Assembly (NCBI GenBank): GCA_016795105.1 | Contig: JAEUIH010000004.1 | Location: forward strand, 124,001-188,000 | Direction of reading: 5' to 3' | DNA length: 64,000 nucleotides | From: Planctomyces sp. | Lineage (GTDB): Bacteria > Planctomycetota > Planctomycetia > Planctomycetales > Planctomycetaceae | Shown: in pieces, positions 9,391-17,534 of the stretch | Layout of the letters: each line of letters begins with the position of its first letter | Position numbering within the stretch: the first letter of the stretch is position 1 | Program-made: the position numbers and the translations under genes | The notes under the pieces: generated by a model | Database searches by the model: none | Told to the model about the DNA's origin: nothing | What the model saw: the letters and a program-made list of their open reading frames with translations, nothing else

Positions 9391-10515
9391 ATGACCCAGT
9401 CGGCAAACCGTTCCGGAACAGTTGAACGAACTGGCACTGCCGTACTTCCCTGGGGAGCGAACGGCTTCTTTGGGATGATGCCGATCATTGTTGGCATCGG
9501 GTTCGCGGTATTGCTGCACTTTGTACTTCCAAAGTCGATCGGCCCTTACTATTCACGAATCGTGACGGATGTTGGGATCGCCATAATCCTTGCCGTTTCA
9601 CTGAACATTGTGAACGGTTTGACGGGCCAATTTTCAATTGGTCATGCCGGGTTTATGACGTTGGGTGGATATGTTGCGGCATTTGTGACGTACTACGTGT
9701 CGTCGATTCTCTGGGAGTCGACGACTCGTCACGGAGGCTTTCTGGGTTCCGGTGAATGGCTGTTTCTGTTTTCCTGTATCATCGGTGGCATCGTGACCGC
9801 GATTGCCGGATATGTTGTCGGACTGCCATCTTTGCGATTGCGGGGCGACTATCTGGCAATTGTGACACTGGGGTTTGGCGAGATCATTCGCGTGATCCTG
9901 CAACAGACCGGAAAAGTGATTGATCCTGAGGCTGTGAAGTCTGCCACGTGGTCGCAGATCATACCTCCGCCGGTCGGGGGAGCAGTTGGTTTTGACGGAG
10001 TTCCCAAGTACACCAACCTGTTCTGGGTGTACACGATTATGGCGATTACTCTCGTTGTCGCCTACCGGCTCAAGAGTTCGAGCGTTGGTCGCGCGATGAT
10101 TAGTGTGCGTGAAGATGAAATCGCTGCACAGGCGATGGGCGTGAATATTTCTCGCGAGAAAGTCCGCTCGTTTGTAATTGCGGCATTCTTCGCGGGCGTG
10201 GGCGGTGGCCTGTATGCTCATGAGCCCGGCGTGATCATCAGCCCGAATGATGCCGGTTTTCAGCGGTCATTTGACTATGTGATCATGACGGTTCTTGGTG
10301 GTCGCGGATCGATTTCCGGCGTTGTGATTGCTGCCGCGATTTTGACTGCATTGCCGGAGTTTCTTCGAGACTTTGCTGAGTACCGTTTGATCGTGTATGC
10401 ATTGCTGCTGATCATTATGATGCTGGTCCGGCCGCAGGGGTTGTTGGGAATCCATGAGATCTGGAATCTCCGAAGAAAGCCAAAGTCGCCACCAATTGCT
10501 GAGGAGGTAAAGTGA
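9391..10515 (+). CDS. livM: Branched-chain amino-acid ABC transporter permease LivM
   Basis: The second channel subunit (374 residues). Typical LivM features are the SLNIVNGLTGQFSIGHAGFM motif near residues 70-90, the GDYLAIVTLGFGEIIRVIL segment near 150-170, the coupling region with AQAMGVN, and the conserved TVLGGRGSISGVV loop near 300. An N-terminal extension of about 30 polar residues precedes the first helix. The 3' end carries a strong GAGGAGG ribosome-binding sequence for livG, and its TGA overlaps the livG start region. Acts with LivH, LivG, LivF and LivK. Confidence 0.93.
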   Translation: MTQSANRSGTVERTGTAVLPWGANGFFGMMPIIVGIGFAVLLHFVLPKSIGPYYSRIVTDVGIAIILAVSLNIVNGLTGQFSIGHAGFMTLGGYVAAFVTYYVSSILWESTTRHGGFLGSGEWLFLFSCIIGGIVTAIAGYVVGLPSLRLRGDYLAIVTLGFGEIIRVILQQTGKVIDPEAVKSATWSQIIPPPVGGAVGFDGVPKYTNLFWVYTIMAITLVVAYRLKSSSVGRAMISVREDEIAAQAMGVNISREKVRSFVIAAFFAGVGGGLYAHEPGVIISPNDAGFQRSFDYVIMTVLGGRGSISGVVIAAAILTALPEFLRDFAEYRLIVYALLLIIMMLVRPQGLLGIHEIWNLRRKPKSPPIAEEVK

Positions 10516-11312
10516 TGAACTCAACCTCTGCCGCAAAGATACTGCTTGATGTGAACAGGATTGGTATTTCGTTTGGTGGGCTGAAAGCGGTGCAGGAGTT
10601 TTCTCTGCATCTTCCTCAGGGCGGGCTTTACGGCCTGATTGGTCCAAACGGTGCCGGCAAGACAACAGTTTTCAATCTGCTCACCGGCGTGTATCAGGCC
10701 GATACCGGAGCGATTCAGCTTTCGGGTGGGAATCTTTTTGGGAAGAAGCCACACCAGATTACTGCCGCCGGTATCGCGAGGACGTTTCAGAACATTCGTC
10801 TGTTTCCCAGTCTGAGTGTTCTGGATAATGTTCGACTTGCCGGCCAGCTTCACAACCGTCATGGGTTGTGGCACACAGTGTTAAGAAGTCGTCGATATCA
10901 TACGGCTGAAAAGAACCTGTGTGATAAAGCGTCAGAGTTGCTCGAGGTTTTCGACCTCCAGGATCGTGCGCATGAACTTGCCAGCAATCTGAGTTATGGT
11001 CACCAGCGTAAACTGGAGATCATCAGGGCCCTTGCGACGGACCCAAGTGTGTTATTGCTTGATGAGCCAGCGGCTGGATTGAACCCACAGGAAAAGAAGC
11101 TGTTGGCGGGGTCTATCCGGGACATCCGAGATCGATTCGGGGTGGCGGTCCTGCTGATTGAGCACGATATGGGACTTGTGATGGATATCTGTGAACGCAT
11201 TGTGGTGCTTGACCACGGAATCACCATCTGCGAAGGAACGCCGAAGGAAGTCCAAAACGATCCGCAGGTGATTACTGCATATCTCGGAAGCGGAGTTCCG
11301 GGAGAGGGATAA
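10515..11312 (+). CDS. livG: Branched-chain amino-acid ABC transporter ATPase LivG
   Basis: The ATPase that pairs with LivF to drive uptake (265 residues from this start). Walker [10 protein letters not shown] lies near residue 41, the LivG-specific GIARTFQNIRLFPSLSVLDNV segment near 90-115, the divergent signature LSYGHQRKLEI near 160, Walker B LLLDEPAAGLNP near 182, and the IEHDMGLVMDICERI switch region near 215. I prefer ATG 10515, which sits 7 nt after GAGGAGG, over the GTG at 10512. The last codons (GSGVPGEG) form the first unit of a 46-bp palindromic tandem array that runs into the livG-livF gap. Confidence 0.94.
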   Translation: MNSTSAAKILLDVNRIGISFGGLKAVQEFSLHLPQGGLYGLIGPNGAGKTTVFNLLTGVYQADTGAIQLSGGNLFGKKPHQITAAGIARTFQNIRLFPSLSVLDNVRLAGQLHNRHGLWHTVLRSRRYHTAEKNLCDKASELLEVFDLQDRAHELASNLSYGHQRKLEIIRALATDPSVLLLDEPAAGLNPQEKKLLAGSIRDIRDRFGVAVLLIEHDMGLVMDICERIVVLDHGITICEGTPKEVQNDPQVITAYLGSGVPGEG

Positions 11313-11396
11313 CAACGAGAGAACAGTTCCCGGAAGCGGACTTCCGGGAGTGAAATAGCAACAAGAGAACAGCTCCCGGAAGCGGACTTCCGGGAG
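11285..11396 (+). repeat. 46-bp tandem palindromic array between livG and livF
   Basis: A 20-bp core starts at 11285, 11331 and 11377, giving an exact 46-bp period over about 2.4 units. Unit 1 is the coding tail of livG, and units 2 and 3 lie beyond the stop. Unit 3 forms a perfect 10-bp stem (11373-11382 with 11387-11396) around a CGGA loop, and unit 2 has the same stem with one G-T pair. The hairpins could tune livF expression or protect the upstream transcript. Confidence 0.85.
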
Positions 11397-11444
11397 TAAA
11401 GTCACATTACCTTTTATTGCATTGATTGCAGTCGCGGCTGTCGC

Positions 11445-12158
11445 ATGTCTCTGCTGGAAGTTGAAAACCTGCATGTTTCGTACGGCGCCATTCAGGCACT
11501 GCGAGGCTGTTCGCTGCATGTCGATGAAGGCGAAATTGTTACGCTGATTGGTGGGAACGGTGCCGGTAAATCGACGATGTTGAGAACGATCTCGGGATTG
11601 TTGACTCCAAAGCAGGGTGAGATTCGCTTTGACGGAAATTCGATTCGCAAGGCGGCCCCACATCTCGTAGCACGAGCGGGTCTGATCCATGTTCCCGAAG
11701 GGCGCGGGATTTTTGCGAATCTCACCGTCGAAGAGAATCTGCAGCTGGGCGCATTTTCCCGTACTGATCATCAGCAGATTCGTGAAGATCGGGAGCGGGC
11801 GTTGACGCTGTTTCCTCGAGTTCGCGAGCGATTGCGTCAGGCGGCCGGGACGCTGTCCGGCGGCGAACAGCAGATGGTGGCGATTGCCCGAGCACTTCTT
11901 GCCCGGCCAAAGCTGTTGATGCTGGATGAGCCGTCTCTGGGCCTTGCACCACAGGTTGTGCAGACGATCTTTCAGGTGATTCGGGAGATTAATCGAACGG
12001 GCACAACGATCCTGCTGGTTGAGCAAAACGCGGCGATGGCATTGAATGTCGCGCATCGTGCATACGTGATTGAGGTCGGATCCATAGAGATGGAAGGGCC
12101 GGCATCTGAGCTCGCGAAAAGCGATGACATTCGCAAGGCTTATCTGGGGATTCACTAA
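11445..12158 (+). CDS. livF: Branched-chain amino-acid ABC transporter ATPase LivF
   Basis: The second ATPase of the importer (237 residues, the usual LivF length). Walker [12 protein letters not shown] lies near residue 40, with the LivF-type HVPEGRGIFANLTVEENL segment near 84-102, signature LSGGEQQMVAIARAL near 139, Walker B LLMLDEPSLGLAP near 158 and LLVEQNAAMALNVAHRAYV near 190. It is separated from livG by 132 nt carrying the palindromic array, unlike the tight spacing of the other liv genes, so livF may be expressed at a different level. The stop codon is inside a 20-bp palindrome shared with the converging methyltransferase gene. Confidence 0.94.
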   Translation: MSLLEVENLHVSYGAIQALRGCSLHVDEGEIVTLIGGNGAGKSTMLRTISGLLTPKQGEIRFDGNSIRKAAPHLVARAGLIHVPEGRGIFANLTVEENLQLGAFSRTDHQQIREDRERALTLFPRVRERLRQAAGTLSGGEQQMVAIARALLARPKLLMLDEPSLGLAPQVVQTIFQVIREINRTGTTILLVEQNAAMALNVAHRAYVIEVGSIEMEGPASELAKSDDIRKAYLGIH

Positions 12159-12171
12159 CAGCTGTTAGTGA
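12152..12171. terminator. 20-bp perfect palindrome spanning two converging stop codons
   Basis: The palindrome contains the TAA of livF (12156-12158) and the TAA of the opposing methyltransferase (12165-12167). Both reading frames end in His-stop because of the symmetry. It may serve as a compact bidirectional terminator, although there is no long T tract and no spacer loop, so the role is uncertain. Confidence 0.4.
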
Positions 12172-12854
12172 GCAGGTATTGGCTGAGCGATCACGAGAAA
12201 TCGTTTGGTTCGTATCGATGGGCACAGATTGGTGCGAGTCATTTCAGACACGATCTGAATTCGAAATCCGGTTTGCTCAAGCAGATAAGGGACCAGGGCG
12301 AGTGACTGAGACGCCGAGATAGGCAGCACGTCGACTTCTTCTTCCCACTGTCCCGTCCAGGATGATCGCCCGTAGAATCCATCAGTTACGATGAGTGTTC
12401 CCGTGGGTTTCAGCCAGTGGTGCCAGTTGCGAAAAGCGGCAAGCGGGTCGTACAAACCATTGACCAGTTGTCGAGAGACGATGAGGTCGAATGTTGCTTT
12501 CGGAAACAGAGTCTGATCCAGAGGGCTGTCGGTGAACCCTGTCACTGTTTCAACGGAGTGAAGTTCGGGTTTCTGTTTCAGCAGTTCCAGCATGGGAATG
12601 CAGGGTTCCAGTGCCGTCAGATGAATTCCCTGAACAGTTGCGAGTACGACGCTCATTCCGCCCGTTCCAGCGCCCGCTTCCAGTATCTTCATTCCTGGAT
12701 TGATGGTCACATGATCCCGCAGGTCATCGAGATAAGCGGCATTGTCTTCCGCAGAGATCTGTCGGACCCACGAATCGTAGAGGGCTGCTTCCTGCGAATT
12801 GTATTTTGCAAGGTAGCGGCTCCGCGATTCGGACTGAGAGATGCGCCAGTTCAT
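12165..12854 (-). CDS. Class I SAM-dependent methyltransferase
   Basis: A 229-residue methyltransferase. Motif I ILEAGAGTGGMSVVLA begins near residue 55 and is followed by an acidic residue at the end of the second strand (LTALEP). A later DLIVSRQLVNGLYDP segment corresponds to motif II, with a TGTLIVTDGFYGR strand afterwards. The substrate is not evident. A small-molecule or lipid acceptor is more likely than nucleic acid. The gene begins in an ATGA overlap with the upstream 159-residue gene, so the two are translationally coupled. It converges with livF. Confidence 0.8.
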   Translation of the reverse strand: MNWRISQSESRSRYLAKYNSQEAALYDSWVRQISAEDNAAYLDDLRDHVTINPGMKILEAGAGTGGMSVVLATVQGIHLTALEPCIPMLELLKQKPELHSVETVTGFTDSPLDQTLFPKATFDLIVSRQLVNGLYDPLAAFRNWHHWLKPTGTLIVTDGFYGRSSWTGQWEEEVDVLPISASQSLALVPYLLEQTGFRIQIVSEMTRTNLCPSIRTKRFLVIAQPIPAH

Positions 12855-13330
12855 TGGGGATGCTTCTTTGCATGGTCAATATCGCAGACTGCAAAATAGT
12901 GCACACTGTGTTGACTGCCTTCGTCGATGTAGCGGGCGATTTTATTGAGCGGCATTGACATTCGTTCTTCATCGACAAGGAACGCGCACGTTGGGGTTGT
13001 TCGATCAGGGATCATCTGTTTAAGTTCAGGATGGAGCGGGACGTAGTCATCGTAGTCCACCCACTGAAAGTGATTCTCCGTTTCGTTCCTTATGACTTCG
13101 CCCACATAGGCTCCGGCATACAGAACTGTGCTGTGCCATTCAGCCGCCAGTAGGTTGGCTCTGTGCTGATGCAGATAGTCCAGATATCGATCCACGACAC
13201 GAAGACTCTCGAGGGACAGATCGAGCTGATCCTGTTCGAGTTGTTCAGGAAAGCAGATCGGTTTGGCGTCTTCGAATGCTCCCGCAAACGCGCCTGCAAA
13301 TTCTCGGAAGATCTCGTTGAGTTCTGACAT
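12851..13330 (-). CDS. Conserved-looking hypothetical protein
   Basis: A 159-residue soluble acidic protein that I do not recognise. The start is set at the codon for MSELNEIF because GGAG stands 7 nt upstream. A longer open frame reaches 13420 but would begin inside the 30-nt repeat element. Helical N-terminal half (LDYLHQHRANLLAAEWHS), then a strand-rich part with NHFQWVDYDDYVPLHPEL, and a C-terminus containing HSVHYFAVCDIDHAKK. There is no signal peptide or membrane helix. Coupling to the methyltransferase by ATGA suggests a shared task, perhaps substrate recognition. That is inference only. Confidence 0.65.
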   Translation of the reverse strand: MSELNEIFREFAGAFAGAFEDAKPICFPEQLEQDQLDLSLESLRVVDRYLDYLHQHRANLLAAEWHSTVLYAGAYVGEVIRNETENHFQWVDYDDYVPLHPELKQMIPDRTTPTCAFLVDEERMSMPLNKIARYIDEGSQHSVHYFAVCDIDHAKKHPQ

Positions 13331-13406
13331 GAATTGTCTCCGTGCTGGAATTATCGCCGGGAATATAGCGACTTCATCTTCACGGGTGTAGCAGCCATTG
13401 CGCTCA

Positions 13407-13436
13407 AAAGTACTCATCACGCTCCGCCGTGATGAC
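13407..13436. repeat. 30-nt hairpin element, copy B
   Basis: An exact inverted copy of the element at 95-124, with the 8-bp stem at 13414-13421 and 13428-13435. Located in the gap between two divergent genes, 77 nt upstream of the hypothetical gene. Confidence 0.7.
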
Positions 13437-13526
13437 TCCTTTGGTTGAAGCGGGTAGAATGCCGGGGGGGCGGAAGTATTGACTTGAAGATTGACCTTGG
13501 CAGCAACGGATCAGGGCGGGAGCCAT

Positions 13527-14069
13527 ATGACGGGCGGTAGCGAGCCATATTGTGTTGAGCAGATTCACTCGGGAGGGCAGACCGGAGTAGACCGAGCGGC
13601 GCTGGACGCTGCGATGTTGATGGGAATTACGGTGGGCGGATGGTGTCCGCAGGGGCGGAGATCGGAAAAGGGGGCGATTCCCCTGAAGTACCCTCTGATG
13701 GAAACGCCTGCTCGATCCTACGCAGTTCGGACGGAATGGAACGCACGAGACACGGATGGCACGCTGATTTTGGTGCTCAGCGAGATCTCCAGTGGGACTC
13801 GGCTTACGATCGAAGCCGCCAAAAACTACGGAAAGCCGCTTCAGATCGTTCATCTTGAGCCGGACGAGCGTCCGGGACTGCTGGAGGATGAGAATTCCGG
13901 TGAGGAATCGATTGCTTTAGTTGTGGAGTGGCTTCAACGGCATAGAATTCGCAGATTAAACGTGGCCGGTCCTCGAGGGAGCTCAAACGTTCGAGTCTAT
14001 TCGCTTGCCAGAGACTTTATGACTCGACTGCTGAAACAGCTGCGGGCGCTGGGGTTGCTGGCCATTTAA
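13527..14069 (+). CDS. YpsA/MoCo-carrier-like Rossmann protein
   Basis: A 180-residue protein of the putative molybdenum-carrier family, related to YpsA, SLOG and DprA Rossmann folds. The signature SGGQTGVDRAALDAA follows immediately after the first strand, and GWCPQGRRSEKG comes next. TLILVLSEISSGTRLTIEAA, the second nucleotide-contact region, lies mid-protein. These motifs bind a nucleotide-like ligand in relatives. The biochemical activity is unproven. ATG 13527 is preferred, with GGGAG 4 nt upstream. A TTG at 13491 is in frame. It stands alone between a divergent gene and ettA. Confidence 0.75.
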   Translation: MTGGSEPYCVEQIHSGGQTGVDRAALDAAMLMGITVGGWCPQGRRSEKGAIPLKYPLMETPARSYAVRTEWNARDTDGTLILVLSEISSGTRLTIEAAKNYGKPLQIVHLEPDERPGLLEDENSGEESIALVVEWLQRHRIRRLNVAGPRGSSNVRVYSLARDFMTRLLKQLRALGLLAI

Positions 14070-14149
14070 ACACACGTTTCAGACGTCAGTTCCCAACAGG
14101 TATTTGCATTTTCTTAAATCCATCTTTTGTTTGAACCCGAGGTGAATTC

Positions 14150-15823
14150 ATGTCGCAGCAGTACATCATGACAATCGAGCATCTGACTCGGATGTACGAT
14201 GAGAAAGAAGTGCTGTCCGACATCTGGCTTGCATTTTATCCCGGTGCCAAGATTGGAGTTCTGGGTGGCAACGGAGCCGGCAAGAGCACACTGTTGAAGA
14301 TCATGGCGGGTGAAGACAAAGATTTCATGGGGACCGTTCGACCTGCAAAGGGGATACGGATTGGATATTTTCCTCAGGAGCCTCGACTCGATCCGAAGAA
14401 GACCGTTGGTGAATGCATCGAAGACGCGGTTGCAGAATCTCGAGCCATCCTCGAGCGGTTCAATGAGCTGAGTATGAAGCTGGGTGAGGACCTGACTCCG
14501 GAAGAGATGGACAAGGTTCTGGATCAGCAGGCGAAGGTGCAGGACCAGATCGATGCTGCGAATCTATGGGAGCTGGACCGAACCCTTGAAATCGCAGCCG
14601 ACGCGATGCAGTTGCCTCCGGCCGATGCAGTGGTGGAGAAGCTCTCGGGAGGAGAAAAACGCCGCGTTGCACTGTGCCAGTTGTTGCTGATGAATCCGGA
14701 TATGTTGTTACTGGATGAACCAACCAACCACCTGGATGCAAATTCCGTGTCGTGGCTGGAGACATTTCTGAAAGACTTCAAAGGGACGGTCGTCGCGATT
14801 ACTCACGACAGGTACTTCCTTGACAACGTTGCCGGCTGGATTCTTGAACTGGACCGAGGCAAGGGGATTCCGTTCGAAGGAAACTATACGTCCTGGCTGG
14901 AACAGAAGCAGAAGCGGCTTGAAATTGAAGAACGGCGTGAGAGTCGTCGGCAGAAGGAGCTGAAACGGGAGCTCGAGTGGGTTCGTATGTCTCCGAAGGC
15001 CCGAGCCACCAAGAATAAGGCTCGTCTGGAGCGATACCAGGAACTGGCATCGCAGGAATATGACGCTCGAGACGAAGCAGCCCAGATTCAAATCCCGACA
15101 TCACGACCTCTGGGAACACTGGTCGTGAAAGCCGAGAAACTCAAAAAGTCATTCGGGGACCGAATGCTGTTCGACGATATGAGCTTTGATCTGCCACCTG
15201 GCGGGATTGTGGGTGTTATTGGGCCAAACGGCGCAGGCAAGACAACTCTGTTTCGCATGATCATGGGCAGTGAGAAGCCGGATTCCGGAACGCTGAAGAT
15301 CGGCGAGACGGTTCAGTTGTCGTATGTCGATCAGTCCCGGGATTCTCTGGATGCGAAGAAGACTGTTTACGAAGAGATTTCGGGAGGCTACGACATTCTG
15401 GAGGTGGGGAACGTCAAGATTCATGCTCGAGCATACTGCGGCCGCTTCAATTTCAAGGGGCCTGACCAGCAAAAGTTTGTGGGGCAGCTTTCGGGGGGTG
15501 AGCGCAATCGAGTGCATCTTGCGAAGCTCCTGCGTTCTGGTGGAAATCTGTTGCTGCTGGACGAACCCACTAATGACCTCGACGTGGATACGCTGCGAGC
15601 ACTGGAAGAGGGGTTGTCATCATTTGGTGGCTGTGCAGTCGTTGTGAGCCACGACCGTTGGTTCCTCGACAGAATCGCGACCCATATTCTGGCGTTCGAG
15701 AGTGAAAAGGAAGTTGTTTGGTGCGAAGGAAATTATCGTATCTACGAACAACAGCGTCGTGAACGGCTGGGTGACAATGCGGATCGGGCGGCTGGCGGAA
15801 GGTTTAAGCCGCTGAACCGATAA
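14150..15823 (+). CDS. ettA: ABC-F protein EttA, energy-dependent translational throttle
   Basis: A 557-residue soluble ABC-F ATPase matching EttA in length and motif order. In relatives it binds the ribosomal E site and gates the first peptide-bond step according to ATP/ADP level. The first Walker [10 protein letters not shown] is at 39-47, its signature LSGGEKRR near 165 and Walker [13 protein letters not shown] near 184. The basic helical linker (about 240-305, [17 protein letters not shown]) is characteristic. The second Walker [10 protein letters not shown] lies near 358, signature LSGGERNR near 446 and [21 protein letters not shown] near 465. A GAGGTG sequence precedes the ATG at suitable spacing. 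Confidence 0.95.
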   Translation: MSQQYIMTIEHLTRMYDEKEVLSDIWLAFYPGAKIGVLGGNGAGKSTLLKIMAGEDKDFMGTVRPAKGIRIGYFPQEPRLDPKKTVGECIEDAVAESRAILERFNELSMKLGEDLTPEEMDKVLDQQAKVQDQIDAANLWELDRTLEIAADAMQLPPADAVVEKLSGGEKRRVALCQLLLMNPDMLLLDEPTNHLDANSVSWLETFLKDFKGTVVAITHDRYFLDNVAGWILELDRGKGIPFEGNYTSWLEQKQKRLEIEERRESRRQKELKRELEWVRMSPKARATKNKARLERYQELASQEYDARDEAAQIQIPTSRPLGTLVVKAEKLKKSFGDRMLFDDMSFDLPPGGIVGVIGPNGAGKTTLFRMIMGSEKPDSGTLKIGETVQLSYVDQSRDSLDAKKTVYEEISGGYDILEVGNVKIHARAYCGRFNFKGPDQQKFVGQLSGGERNRVHLAKLLRSGGNLLLLDEPTNDLDVDTLRALEEGLSSFGGCAVVVSHDRWFLDRIATHILAFESEKEVVWCEGNYRIYEQQRRERLGDNADRAAGGRFKPLNR

Positions 15824-15879
15824 CCGGCATTGTCATTTGGCGTTGGATTGATCGAAGTCCGTTCAGGGACTGGAGTTTT

Positions 15880-17457
15880 ATGGCATCAATTCCGGATATT
15901 CAGCGAATTTTTCCCTGCGTTTGCGGGGCCGAAGTTCGCCTGGAAACTTCAGCGGGTGCCGGGCTCCAGTGTCCTCAATGTGGTCGAAAGATTGCTGAGG
16001 AGATGGTTCGTACAGCCGGTGCGGAGATGAGCTGTACGATTATTGGGCGATTGCCGGATGACGATGACAGCCTACCGGTAGCAACTGGTGATCAGCTGGA
16101 TCACTTCACGCTGCTGGAACCACTGGGGGCTGGCGGTATGGGGGCCGTCTTTAGAGCTCGGGACGAATCGCTTCAGCGTTTCGTAGCAATCAAAGTCATT
16201 AAGGGGCAGCAGGCAGGCAGTTTACGAAGGGATCGGCTGCTGCAGGAGGCACGTGCTCAGGCTCGAGTCAATCACCCTGGCGTAGTCCATATTTACTTCG
16301 TCGGGATTCACCACGATTGTCCATTCTTTGCAATGGAATTGGTGCAGGGCCAGTCATTGTCACAGATGATTCGCAATCAGCGTCTGTCCTTTGCTGATAC
16401 GGCTCGGGTTGCACTGGAGACGGCCGAAGCGCTTGCACATTCTGCATCGCTGGGGATTGTGCACGGAGACGTAAAGCCGTCGAATATTCTTATACGAGAC
16501 AACGGTCACATCAAACTTTCCGATTTTGGACTCTCCAGTTACACCGACAAGCCTGATGCTGAATCCAGCAGCTCAGGGCCCGCTGGAACATTGAACTACA
16601 TGGCTCCGGAAGTAGCCGCCGGGCAGGTCGCCGATATTCGCAGCGACATGTATTCGCTGGGAATCATGTTGTACGAAATGACGTTTGGTGCACTGCCGCT
16701 GCAGGCCTCATCCGAGAGTCTGGAAGAGAACCTTCGACAGCGACAGACAGCCACGATTCGCTTCCCGGAAAAATGGCCTGCGGATCGTCCGGAAGACTGG
16801 AAAGAGGTCTTGGAGAAACTGTTGGCAAAACGCCCTGAGGATCGTTTTGCGGACTATGACGACCTCGTGATCGAACTCAGGAAATGGCAACAAAATGCGG
16901 TGGTTCCCGCAGGTCGAATCAGTCGAGCCATCTCGATGTTTCTTGACACGAGTATGGTGGGAATCTTTTTTGGGATCACGCAGACCGTCGAAAATGAAGT
17001 GGGGACTACGAGTTACAGTATTGGCAAATCTCTGTATTCGCTTCCGGCCCTCGCGATCACAACGGCACTCATCTGGTGGATGGTACGGAGGTGGGGTTGC
17101 ACACCGGGCAAGAAGCTCATGCAGCTGCGAATTGTCGATCAGTTTGGAATTCGGCCGTCGCGTTCCCGACTGATCGCCAAAGTCGTGGGAACCTATGCGT
17201 TGTTCCTGACGTCACGCGTTCGGGATTTCGGTTCGATTTTGCGAGACATTTTGGGGATGTCTTTTTTACCCTCCGACGAAATACTCGGCATCACTTTTGG
17301 CATCTGCGCCAGTTTGTGGGTTGTCGTAAACGGATTCTGGCTGTTGATTTCTCGTCAGCGCCAGACGCTTTACGACAAGCTCTTGAAGCTTCGAGTTGTT
17401 TTGGACGTCCCTGTTTCATCCTCCGATCAGAAGGCCGCACGCAGGTTCGAAGAGTAA
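15880..17457 (+). CDS. Ser/Thr kinase with zinc-ribbon-like N-terminus and RDD membrane domain
   Basis: A 525-residue protein in three parts. Residues 1-40 hold CVCG and CPQCG, which could bind zinc. The kinase domain (about 76-336) has glycine loop GAGGMGAV, catalytic lysine K105, HGDVKPSN at 195-202, DFG at 215-217 and GTLNYMAPE. Asp197 is kept, but the usual HRD arginine is Gly, making this a non-RD kinase whose activation loop need not be phosphorylated. The C-terminal RDD domain (about 345-510) has three to four helices with the typical GCTPGKKLMQLRIVD segment. The order zinc-ribbon, kinase, RDD is found in planctomycetes. It follows ettA by 56 nt. Confidence 0.9.
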   Translation: MASIPDIQRIFPCVCGAEVRLETSAGAGLQCPQCGRKIAEEMVRTAGAEMSCTIIGRLPDDDDSLPVATGDQLDHFTLLEPLGAGGMGAVFRARDESLQRFVAIKVIKGQQAGSLRRDRLLQEARAQARVNHPGVVHIYFVGIHHDCPFFAMELVQGQSLSQMIRNQRLSFADTARVALETAEALAHSASLGIVHGDVKPSNILIRDNGHIKLSDFGLSSYTDKPDAESSSSGPAGTLNYMAPEVAAGQVADIRSDMYSLGIMLYEMTFGALPLQASSESLEENLRQRQTATIRFPEKWPADRPEDWKEVLEKLLAKRPEDRFADYDDLVIELRKWQQNAVVPAGRISRAISMFLDTSMVGIFFGITQTVENEVGTTSYSIGKSLYSLPALAITTALIWWMVRRWGCTPGKKLMQLRIVDQFGIRPSRSRLIAKVVGTYALFLTSRVRDFGSILRDILGMSFLPSDEILGITFGICASLWVVVNGFWLLISRQRQTLYDKLLKLRVVLDVPVSSSDQKAARRFEE

Positions 17458-17534
17458 GAGGTAAAACACGGTGAGACCTGCTATTCTGATTTCTCCTGTG
17501 TCGACTTTTGATTCACACAATCGGGAGGAATTCG

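Noticed and set aside
11052-12155. Long minus-strand frame opposite livG and livF (367 residues)
   Set aside because: It is antisense to two unmistakable ABC ATPases and has no family features. A shadow of their codon bias.
13331-13420. Longer N-terminus for the hypothetical gene on the minus strand
   Set aside because: It would begin inside a repeated hairpin element, and a good ribosome-binding sequence exists for the shorter start at 13330.
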